Under the pieces are notes generated by a model, which was not told the DNA's origin, did not search any database, and saw only the letters and a program-made list of their open reading frames with translations. From positions 1-64,000 of the forward strand of contig JAXLWI010000017.1 of NCBI GenBank assembly GCA_046328575.1: DNA of 64,000 nucleotides, read 5' to 3'. Below, piece by piece: positions 56,988 to 64,000 of the stretch (the first letter of the stretch is position 1; the number at the start of each line of letters is the position of its first letter). This stretch comes from JAGOBP01 sp046328575. GTDB lineage: Bacteria > Chloroflexota > Anaerolineae > Fen-1058. The translations under genes were made by a program, and so were the position numbers.

Positions 56988-57625
56988 AGTGACTTGACTC
57001 CTCCCGTCTGGGTGGCATTGTATTTGTTCATCGCTGTAATAATTCCTTCGGCGACAAAAGTCTCGACGGCTTCTACGGCCCGAGCGGAGATCGTCGGCAA
57101 TTCGAGTCCTTCGTCGCGATTAAAATCTTGCAAGACAAACGCGGCCGGATCCATACGGCCCGGCGGCCGCCCGATACCGAAACGCAGCCGCGCAAACTGA
57201 TTAGTGCCCAACTGGCCGATAATGGATCGCATACCGTTGTGGCCGCCAGCACCGCCATCGGCTCGTAACCGGATCGTGCCGAACGGCAGATCGAGTTCGT
57301 CGTAGACGACCAATAAACGTTCGATCGGCACTTTGTAAAAATTGAGCAACGCGCTTACCGCTCGACCGCTGTCATTCATGTACGTCTGCGGCTTGGCGAT
57401 GATTACTCGCCGGTCGCCGAGACGACCCAGCGCGACGATAGCGCGGTGCTGCATCTTGTTGAACGTCAGACCGCGGGCTGTTGCCAGCCGATCGGCGATC
57501 TGAAACCCGATGTTGTGACGATTGCCCTGGTATTCGCGGCCCGGGTTACCGAGGCCGACGATCACCGTTGCCTCGCCCGTTTCAACCGGCGCCGGGCGGT
57601 GGCGTAGTCGATCCAGAATCTGCAT
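56984..57625 (-). CDS. pth: Peptidyl-tRNA hydrolase
   Basis: 213-residue enzyme recycling peptidyl-tRNAs released from ribosomes. Family landmarks are VGLGNPGREYQGNRHNIGF (catalytic His in the RHN), KPQTYMNDSG and YDELDLPFG, then GGAGGHNGMRSI. About 20 extra N-terminal residues precede the usual VGLGNPG start. The coding region overlaps the preceding gene by 44 nt, so a later start (such as a GTG or ATG near VIVGLGN) is possible. It is coupled to the downstream unknown gene by an ATGA overlap. Confidence 0.95.
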   Translation of the reverse strand: MQILDRLRHRPAPVETGEATVIVGLGNPGREYQGNRHNIGFQIADRLATARGLTFNKMQHRAIVALGRLGDRRVIIAKPQTYMNDSGRAVSALLNFYKVPIERLLVVYDELDLPFGTIRLRADGGAGGHNGMRSIIGQLGTNQFARLRFGIGRPPGRMDPAAFVLQDFNRDEGLELPTISARAVEAVETFVAEGIITAMNKYNATQTGGVKSL

Positions 57626-58412
57626 GATGTTTCGATTTCTTGCGCTGAGCGCGTTGGACGCGCAGAACTTGTTTGTAAGTAGCCCGGCTCAATTGCACCG
57701 CGCCGAGCGCTCCAAAAACAAAGGCGGCGACTAGCGCGCCATTCAAACAGGCTGAACCAAACAGTTTCACATCAAACAATGAACTCGACGTGTTTGATCG
57801 CGTGTTCGATTGATTGGCGGCGGGCGCAGCGGTTGCATTCGCCGCAGCGGCCGGCACACTTGTCGGCGGCTGTTCAACCATGACCGTTGTGATCAAAGTC
57901 GGTTGGGCGTCGCCACCAGCTGGCGGATTCACCGCATTCAGAGTTGATTCAGGCGGAAACGTTGCCTCCGGTTCAGCTGGCGTCGGTGAGGCCTGCGCTT
58001 GCTGATTGGCCACGCGCAAACCGCGAATGAATGCTTCTTGATAGTTGCTGTCTTTGCGCACGACGCGCAAGCGCAGCATGTAACCGCCATCGGCCACGCG
58101 GGTGGTATCCCACAGGCCGAGCACATCGTTGGTAACCGGCTGTGAATTGCTGCTGAATGGTTGCCATGCATCGTTGGGATTCGGATCAGGGCCGTAGGCA
58201 ATCTCATAGCGATCGAATTCAGGATGATTGGCCGAGCCGGTGATGCGCACGATGCCCGATAGTTGTTGTCCATCGACGGGCGAGGTGATGCTGGCAATAG
58301 GTTCTTGTGCTAAGGGAGCAGCCGTTGCCGGACCAGTCAGCAACGCGAGGCTTAGAATGATCAGCAGCAGGTAAGCGCTGCGTTGAATCATGGACTGTTG
58401 AAGTGACTTCAT
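57582..58412 (-). CDS. Secreted or membrane-anchored protein with Ig-like domain
   Basis: 276 residues. The signal sequence (YLLLIILSLALLTGPATA) is followed by an Ig/Fn3-like domain (about 38-130; PIASITSPVDGQQLSGIVRI, GLWDTTRVADGGYMLRLRVV) of the kind found near the C-terminus of some penicillin-binding proteins. Next comes a Pro/Thr/Ala-rich linker, a second membrane helix (about 220-245) and a basic cytosolic tail. It is the first gene of the pth-mfd transcript. Function is unknown, probably cell-wall associated. Confidence 0.82.
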   Translation of the reverse strand: MKSLQQSMIQRSAYLLLIILSLALLTGPATAAPLAQEPIASITSPVDGQQLSGIVRITGSANHPEFDRYEIAYGPDPNPNDAWQPFSSNSQPVTNDVLGLWDTTRVADGGYMLRLRVVRKDSNYQEAFIRGLRVANQQAQASPTPAEPEATFPPESTLNAVNPPAGGDAQPTLITTVMVEQPPTSVPAAAANATAAPAANQSNTRSNTSSSLFDVKLFGSACLNGALVAAFVFGALGAVQLSRATYKQVLRVQRAQRKKSKHHADSGSTTPPPGAG

Positions 58413-58443
58413 TTGCTAGTTAGACCCCAATCGACAAACGTGA

Positions 58444-58472
58444 AGTGTAACACAGTCTATGACCTTCGACAA
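58444..58472 (-). promoter_or_regulatory. Candidate promoter of the pth-mfd transcript
   Basis: Minus strand TTGTCG (58472-58467), 17 nt, TACACT (58449-58444). The predicted leader is about 25 nt. Confidence 0.5.
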
Positions 58473-58538
58473 GCATCTGTTTATGTACCCGATTACTACT
58501 GAGATGCGATCGGTTAACCAAACTTAATCAAACAGCGA

Positions 58539-58567
58539 TTGACTTTTAACAGGTTTGCTTCTAAACT
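58539..58567 (+). promoter_or_regulatory. Candidate promoter of the MFS gene
   Basis: TTGACT (58539-58544), 17 nt, TAAACT (58562-58567), divergent from the pth-mfd promoter. Predicted leader is about 26 nt. Confidence 0.55.
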
Positions 58568-58599
58568 CTTTAGACTTTATTCCCCGTGAGGAGAAGCAC

Positions 58600-60020
58600 A
58601 TGGCAGAGGCGGCACTCATCAACGATCGGCGCGAGATTCGCAACTGGATGATGTACGATTGGGCGAACTCGGCCTTCTCGACTACCGTTGCAGGAGTATT
58701 CCTCGGCCCTTATCTCACTGGCTTGGTTAAGTCGCAAGTCGGCGAGAACGGTGTGTTTTATCTGTTAGGGTTGCCAATCGGCGAGAAGTCATTCTTTGCT
58801 TACTGTGTCGGTATTTCGGTGTTTCTGCAGGTCTTCATTCTGCCGCTGCTCGGTGCGATTGCCGACTACTCCCACCTGAAGAAGCGCATGATGCTGACGT
58901 TTGCCGTGATTGGCGCTGCAGCGACGATCGGGCTGTTTACGATCAGCGGCACGCTGTACGTGTTGGGTGGTCTACTGTTCATCATCGCCAACCTGGCCTT
59001 TGGCGCATCGATTGTGTTTTACAACTCATTCCTACCGCAGATCGCTAGCGAAGATCAACGCGATCGGGTCTCGTCGCAAGGGTGGGCATGGGGATATGCG
59101 GGCGGCGGTCTGTTGCTGGCAATCAATCTGGTCTTCTACATGTTTCGCGAGCAACTGGGGGTTTCAACCGAACTGGCTGTGCGTCTTAATTTGTCGTCGG
59201 CGGGTTTGTGGTGGCTGGTGTTTGGCTACTTCGCTATCACCGGGTTGCGCGAGCGTGGCGCACAACGCACGTTGCCACAGGGCGATAGTTGCGTGTCGAT
59301 TGGCTTCAAGCAATTGCGTCAGACTTTGGGCGAGATCAGGCACTATCCACACACACTGCGCTATTTGATCGCCTATCTGCTTTATAACGATGGCGTGCAG
59401 ACTGTCATCGCGATGTCATCGGTGTTTGGCACGCAGGAATTGGGCATGAGTGAAGGCGACATGGCGATGCTGTTCCTGATGGTGCAGATCGTGGCGTTCT
59501 TTGGGGCGATGGGTTTTGGCAAATTGGCACAACGTCTTAACGCGAAACGCACGATTGTGGTGACCTTGTTGATCTGGTGTCTCGATCACATTGTGGGCAG
59601 TGATCAGTTTGCGGTCGTCGGGCGAGTTCTGGTTGCTGGTGCGGTCGTCGGCCTGGTGCTGGGCGGCAGTCAGGCGCTGAGCCGTTCGCTGTTCTCGCAG
59701 ATGATCCCGCGCGAACGCGAGGCCGAGTTCTTTGTTTCTATGAGATCAGTGAACGTGGAACGTCGTGGATCGGGCCGATTCTGTTCGGCTTGGTCGCGCA
59801 GGCGACGGGCACGTATCGCTTATCAGTCTTCTCGCTGATTGTGTTGTTTGCCAGCGGCCTCTACATCCTGTTGCGAGTGGATGTACCGCGTGCTATCCGC
59901 GAGGCAGGGCAGATCGTACCGGCCTCGTTGAGACTGAAGCGACGCCAGCGTGAATCCGTTGGTTCGTCCCTGCGATTGGTGTCTGCACTCACGTTCTTGA
60001 CTTTCGCATTTAAAACGTGA
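58600..60020 (+). pseudogene. UMF1-family MFS transporter, single frameshift
   Basis: Twelve-helix transporter of the UMF1/Atg22-like branch, recognised by MYDWANSAFSTTVAGVF at the start. ATG at 58600 with GAGGAGA. The first frame ends at 59838 after out-of-frame residues. In the sequence ...EAEFF the reading moves to the next frame near 59734, where FYEISERGTSWIGPILFG and then VAQATGTYRLSVFSLIV continue. One missing G (TTTGTTTC for TTTGGTTTC) explains it. Restored length is 473 residues, normal for the family. If the shift is real, the last two helices are lost. Confidence 0.85.
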
Positions 60021-60028
60021 TTGAATAG

Positions 60029-60058
60029 AACCGCCGCCTCACCTAGGGGCGGCGGTTT
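60029..60058 (+). terminator. Hairpin after the MFS gene
   Basis: 10-bp stem AACCGCCGCC / GGCGGCGGTT with a 9-nt loop, then TGTGTG, a moderate T-tract. It starts 9 nt past the restored stop. Confidence 0.6.
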
Positions 60059-60090
60059 GTGTGTGGTATCATCGCCGCACGGAGATAGAC

Positions 60091-61019
60091 ATGAGTGTCG
60101 CTTACACCATTGAAACTGCACATTTGCGCAAAGAATACAACCGCAAAGTCGCTGTGGCTGATCTGAATTTGCAGGTCGGGCAGGGCGAAGTCTTTGGCTT
60201 CCTCGGGCCGAACGGCGCGGGCAAAACTACGTCGATCAAGATGTTGCTGAGCCTTGTCGCGCCGACGAAAGGCGAAGCGCAGTTACTAGGCAAACCGATC
60301 GGTGATCCCGCGTCCCGATCGCGCGTTGGTTTTTTGCCGGAGCACTTTCGCTTCCACGATTGGCTGACCGGCGAGGAGTTTCTGCACTTGCACGGCCAGC
60401 TGTATGGCATGAACGACACTGATCGACAGCAGCGTGTGCCGATGCTGCTAAAGCGCGTGGGTTTAGACGAGCATGCCAACAAACGATTGCGCGGCTACTC
60501 GAAGGGGATGTTGCAACGCGTGGGCCTGGCGATGGCGTTGCTGAATCGACCGGCAATTGTGTTTCTCGACGAACCGACCTCGGGCCTCGATCCGGTAGGC
60601 CGCATTCTGGTGCGCGACATCATCCGCGAGGTGCGCGACGAAGGCACGACGGTATTCTTAAACTCGCACTTGTTATCTGAGGTGGAAGTGACCTGCGATC
60701 GCGTGGTGTTCATCAAGCATGGTACGGTGATCAAAACGGTCGATCTGAAAACGATTGGGCAGGGGGAATTGCCAGTCGAGATTCGCACTGGCCGTTGCCA
60801 GCCGATCGGGCGGAGTTGCTAAACGGGCTCAATCGGTTTGGGCACGACGCGCATATTGATGGTGATCGACTGCACGTCACGATTACTGATCAAAAAACAT
60901 TGCTCGATCTAGCCCGCTGGTTGATCGGGCAGGGGCTTGATATGTACGCGTTTGCGCCTCAGCACGTGTCGCTGGAAGACATGTTCCTGCAAATTGTCGG
61001 CACGGATGGAGGGCTGTGA
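60091..61019 (+). pseudogene. ABC transporter ATP-binding protein, single frameshift
   Basis: Export-type ABC ATPase. Walker A is GPNGAGKTT, the signature region GYSKGMLQRVGLAMALL, and Walker B VFLDEPTSGLDP; an H-loop (LNSHLL) follows. ATG at 60091 with GGAGATA. The frame breaks near 60791 after EIRTG, where GGCCG should be GGCCCG. The next frame continues PADRAELLNGLNRFG to 61019. Restored length is 309 residues, typical of CcmA/NatA-like proteins with a C-terminal extension. The catalytic core is intact in the first frame (243 residues), so a truncated protein could still function. Confidence 0.85.
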
Positions 61020-61859
61020 TGGCCGTCATCATTCGCTTGACGCTGCGTGAAGCCGCACGACGCAAAGTGTTGTGGGGCTTGCTGATTTTGAGTGGAATTT
61101 TCCTGGCGCTGTATGCACTCGGTTGATCTTTGTGCGGCAAGGAATTCTGGAGTATGGGCCGCCGCCATCCCGCGTCGGCGATCTGAAAGTGTTCTACAAC
61201 TTCCTCATGATGGCGGGGCTGTACACAGCCAACTTTGATCGTCATGCTGGCGGTGTTGATTTCGGTTGATACGTTGGCCGGCGAAATCGGCAGTGGCACG
61301 ATCCAATCGATTGCCGTAAAGCCGATGTCGCGGCGCGCGATTCTATTAGGTAAATGGCTCGGCTTTGCAATTTTGTTGGGACTCTGCACGTTGCTGCTGG
61401 CTGGCGGTGATGCTCATCACGCTGATCGTGTTCGGCTATGTGCCACCGAATCCCTTTAGTGGCACCGTGTTGATGTATGTGGAAGCGTTGTTGTTTTTGA
61501 GCGCGACGTTTCTTGGCGGCACGCGTCTCTCGACCTTAGCCAATGGAGTGTTGGGTTTTGGCCTGTTTGGGCTGGCTTTCATCGGCGGCTTCATCGAACA
61601 GATCGGCGGCTTTGCGCAGCAGATGGGCTTAAATAGTAGCGATACTGCGACTCAAATCGGCAAGATCACCTCGCTGTTGATGCCCAGTCAGGCGTTGTGG
61701 CGACGTGCATTAGCCGATATGGCCGAAGGGCTTAATCCGATTCGCGTGATGACGGTAGGCGCCACTACGCCCGACAATGGAATTCTACTTTACGCGGCGG
61801 TGTACATCGCGGTATTGTTATCGATCGCGATGTGGTCGTTTCAGCGGCGGGATTTGTAG
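61019..61859 (+). pseudogene. ABC-2 type permease, multiple frameshifts
   Basis: Partner membrane subunit, overlapping the ATPase stop (TGATG). The first frame reads MAVIIRLTLREAARRKVLWG and stops at 61124. Frame shifts are needed near 61124 (missing T), 61234 (in AACTTTGATC) and 61404 (extra G in CTGGCGGTGA) to join IFVRQGILEYG, IVMLAVLISVDTLAGEIGSG and MLITLIVFGYVPPNP. The result is about 280 residues with six hydrophobic segments, the size of ABC-2 permeases. With three shifts no functional product is expected as written. All lie in short homopolymers. Confidence 0.82.
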
Positions 61860-61871
61860 TTAACGAAACGT

Positions 61872-61900
61872 CGGAGGTATCGGAAACCTCCGAGGTTTTT
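61872..61900 (+). terminator. Intrinsic terminator of the ABC exporter pair
   Basis: CGGAGGT-ATCGGAA-ACCTCCG stem-loop then AGG and five T. It overlaps the last bases of the convergent gene. Confidence 0.75.
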
Positions 61901-62660
61901 ACATGTCTGGCAAAGTAATATCGGTGTTGGTGCGCACGCCTTTGATGCTCTGAAAGAGCACCGGCTGCTCAGCGTCGATTAGTCCTGCGCAGCGCTCGAT
62001 CTGCATGAAGTCACCAGCCAAACGCGGCCCGGCCTCTTCGTCCCATGTCCTCGAAATCTGCCAGCCTAACGCGCGATGTGCTGTCTGCGCGTATAGGGCG
62101 TGATCGAATTTGGCGCGCTTCTCCACTTTGCCTTGATGTACATGGACTGTCGGAAAGAATAAAACATTTGGATCGCGGCGGGGAAACTCAAACGCCATCG
62201 GATGCACCGACCGCGCGCCCGGTTTCAACTTGAATACCGCGAAACCATAATCGGCATACTGCGGTAACTTGTCCCACACTTTACCTGGCAGACGAAAACG
62301 CTCGTCGAGCCGCTCGAAGTCAGCCAACGTCGGTACGAACGACGCCTCGAAACTACCGACCTCGTGAACTTTCAACTTAGCCGCCTGCAATGCGAATTGC
62401 TCGACGCCGAGCGTGCCACGCAACGCCACAACGAAACCACTGCGCATGTCTCGAAAGAAATCAGCGTAACCTGACAGATCGATGTAGCGCACGGCGTCTT
62501 CGGGCGAGGCAGGCGGTGTGGGCAGCGGCAGGATCATCGCCAGATCGTTGGCCGCCTCATACTTCATGCTGTACACCACGAACTGCTTGCCGGCCGTCGA
62601 AGCGCGCACAAAGATATTCGTTTCGGCGACGGAGCGGACATTGCCAGAAAACATGCACAT
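61899..62660 (-). CDS. Uncharacterised conserved-looking protein
   Basis: 253 residues; I do not recognise the family with certainty. The opening CMFSGNVRSVAETNIFVRAS and the stretch VVYSMKYEAANDLAMILPLPTPP vaguely recall the DUF2330 style of Cys-led, Pro-rich proteins. There is no clear signal peptide, although the N-terminal Cys residues are notable. The C-terminal half is a globular mix with FPTVHVHQGKVEKRAKFDHALY. GAGG precedes the ATG at 5 nt. Confidence 0.75.
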   Translation of the reverse strand: MCMFSGNVRSVAETNIFVRASTAGKQFVVYSMKYEAANDLAMILPLPTPPASPEDAVRYIDLSGYADFFRDMRSGFVVALRGTLGVEQFALQAAKLKVHEVGSFEASFVPTLADFERLDERFRLPGKVWDKLPQYADYGFAVFKLKPGARSVHPMAFEFPRRDPNVLFFPTVHVHQGKVEKRAKFDHALYAQTAHRALGWQISRTWDEEAGPRLAGDFMQIERCAGLIDAEQPVLFQSIKGVRTNTDITLPDM

Positions 62661-62692
62661 ATCAACCTCACAGACAAATGAATACGCGTATT

Positions 62693-63541
62693 CTAATCGA
62701 CTTGGGCGCTCTTTTCAATCGCCGCCAGCCACCCGTTCGCGTGTCGCTCGAGATCGCGCGGATACGTCAAGTCTAATCGCCTGGCCGTATCTTGAGCGAG
62801 TCGGCGAAATAGATCGATCGTCTCCACCAACGCCCGCCACAGATCAATAGGATCGTACGCGGCGAAAGTGGCGGGCAGGGCGCTGTGCGCGTCTCGATCG
62901 AGCCACTCAGCCAAAAAGCGTCCGTCGTGCCAAATGTTACACGCCGAATCGATCGACAACGTGTGCCACTCCATCAGTGTCAGCAAATAGCGCTTCAACG
63001 CGCCATCGACGCTAAACTTGGCTCGCCACAGGTCACCGCGCCGAGTCAACTTGGCGGCGCGTAGCGCTTCCAGCCAAAAATGTTGTACGTGCGAAATGAA
63101 AGCGGCTTGATCCGGTAGTGAGACCGGCGTCGGGGAGACTTCGCTGGGTAAAGAGTGAGTCTTATCGAACAGCACGCGTTGGCCATATTGCAGCGCGACT
63201 TCGTATGGCGCGAGGTGGATCGGATCTCCGGATGGCGCGAGCAACACATCGATTTTTAGGCCGTTTTCATAGACGATCAGCCATTCGGCATCGCCGCGTG
63301 AACTGCGCTCAAGTACTTTGATCGCAATCGAACCAAACTGCGCCAGCCACTCTGCATCGCGCGCATAAACATTCAGATCGGCGACAAAGGCGATCAGATC
63401 GAGATCGGACCACTGATCGGCGGGATGATCGATCGAGCGGGCGCGGGAACCGAGTAAGATCAGCGCGTGAATATCGGCTTGCGCGAAGGCCCAAGCGGTG
63501 ACGCGCTGGAGTAGTTCGTCGTAATCACGCGGCGTGGTCAT
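62693..63541 (-). CDS. ANT(6)/AadS-like aminoglycoside nucleotidyltransferase family protein
   Basis: 282 residues from the ATG at 63541 (MTTPRDYDELL); the frame is open further but overlaps the upstream gene. The nucleotidyltransferase signature ILLGSRARS...WSDLDLIAFV is followed by the third acidic residue in LKIDVLLAP. A helical C-terminal domain has LEALRAAKLTRRGDLWRAKF and the length of 6-adenylyltransferases. The family adenylylates streptomycin, but many members in environmental bacteria have no shown resistance role. It overlaps the alpha/beta-hydrolase stop by 17 nt. Confidence 0.85.
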   Translation of the reverse strand: MTTPRDYDELLQRVTAWAFAQADIHALILLGSRARSIDHPADQWSDLDLIAFVADLNVYARDAEWLAQFGSIAIKVLERSSRGDAEWLIVYENGLKIDVLLAPSGDPIHLAPYEVALQYGQRVLFDKTHSLPSEVSPTPVSLPDQAAFISHVQHFWLEALRAAKLTRRGDLWRAKFSVDGALKRYLLTLMEWHTLSIDSACNIWHDGRFLAEWLDRDAHSALPATFAAYDPIDLWRALVETIDLFRRLAQDTARRLDLTYPRDLERHANGWLAAIEKSAQVD

Positions 63542-64000
63542 TGAGGAAGTCCGCCAGCACGCGGTTGAAGAATTCGGGATTGTCTTGATGCGCGCAGTGA
63601 CGCGCGTGCGGAATGACAACATAGCGACAGTTGGGATCGCGCTTGGCCCACGTCGGCGCGATCTTCTTGATGTTGCCAGTCTGATCCGAGTCGCCGTGTA
63701 CCAGTAGCAGCGGGTGCGGGATGCGATACTGCGGTTCGGCGTGCAAGTTGCTGAGGCCTGCCACGATGAACGATGAAAACTCGTCTTTGGTGACCTGGCT
63801 CATCGCGTCGTAGACATACTGCTGTACGTCGGGCCGAAAGCCGCTGGCTTGCGCACTTTGCTTTTTGAGCGGCTCGTAAGGCAGCAACTTGAAGATCAAC
63901 GGCGCGATGGCAGCCGAGACTTTTTCAGCGGCAGAGATTGGCAGTGTATTGCAGGTCGAGTCGATGATGACGAGCGCGCGCACCCGTTCCGGGTGTCGAT
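63525..64000 (-). CDS. Alpha/beta hydrolase, 5' end beyond the window
   Basis: The last 158 residues of an alpha/beta-hydrolase-fold protein; the frame is open to the window edge (HPERVRALVIIDS). The visible part has the late core: VHGDSDQTG with the probable catalytic Asp, and the catalytic His in HARHCAHQDNPEFFNRVLADFL. The nucleophile elbow lies outside. The C-terminus style fits esterases, epoxide hydrolases or haloperoxidase-like enzymes. It is transcribed into the ANT(6)-like gene, with a 17-nt overlap. Confidence 0.88.
   Translation of the reverse strand, partial: RHPERVRALVIIDSTCNTLPISAAEKVSAAIAPLIFKLLPYEPLKKQSAQASGFRPDVQQYVYDAMSQVTKDEFSSFIVAGLSNLHAEPQYRIPHPLLLVHGDSDQTGNIKKIAPTWAKRDPNCRYVVIPHARHCAHQDNPEFFNRVLADFLNDHAA

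Overview
The window looks like a chromosomal segment from the phylum Chloroflexota, probably near Anaerolineae or Chloroflexia. This is inferred from style and content, not from a marker search. The clues are a secreted protein ending in YLPLVMR, Thr/Pro-rich lipoprotein linkers on the transporter binding proteins, a MalT-like LuxR regulator, a large multi-PAS/GAF kinase, and a sigma factor with an acidic N-terminus. Housekeeping genes (gyrA, rpoD-like sigma, hom, typA, pth, mfd) alternate with accessory genes. I see no rRNA, tRNA, CRISPR array, insertion sequence or phage gene.

Layout. 1-2010 is the 3' part of gyrA. 2.4-10.4 kb is a compact NRPS locus (C-A-T-C-A-T-TE, then an Sfp-type phosphopantetheinyl transferase). 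Its second adenylation domain reads as a beta-alanine code, and its second carrier domain is broken by a one-base deletion. 10.4-13.6 kb (minus) has a receiver protein, a GAF/class III cyclase and a DUF2270-type membrane protein. 13.8-18.5 kb holds the sigma factor, a hypothetical protein and an amidohydrolase fused to a CYTH-like domain. 18.5-24.5 kb holds a CocE-like hydrolase, a giant secreted beta-helix protein and a membrane protein. 24.5-29.5 kb holds homoserine dehydrogenase and small or conserved genes.

29.5-36.5 kb (minus) is a peptide-type ABC transporter locus with two tandem substrate-binding lipoproteins and two permeases but no ATPase. It has a long structured leader with a duplicated conserved element. 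36.5-41.5 kb has the LAL-type regulator and typA, the latter with a terminator-like hairpin inside its predicted 5' leader. 41.8-49.4 kb (plus) holds a hybrid sensor kinase, a Memo-AMMECR1 fusion, tryptophanase, a methyltransferase and a flavin reductase-like protein. 49.5-58.4 kb (minus) holds agmatinase, rhomboid protease, a TPR/zinc-ribbon protein, mfd, an unknown, pth and a secreted protein. 58.6-61.9 kb (plus) holds an MFS transporter and an ABC ATPase/permease pair, all frameshifted. 61.9-64 kb (minus) ends with an unknown protein, an ANT(6)-like nucleotidyltransferase and a truncated alpha/beta hydrolase.

Two themes stand out. The first is small-molecule and RNA-level novelty: the beta-alanine NRPS and the structured transporter leader. 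The second is a set of homopolymer-type single-base indels in four genes (NRPS, MFS, ABC ATPase, ABC permease), while all others are intact. These are either real decay or base-calling errors and must be settled before the NRPS is interpreted.
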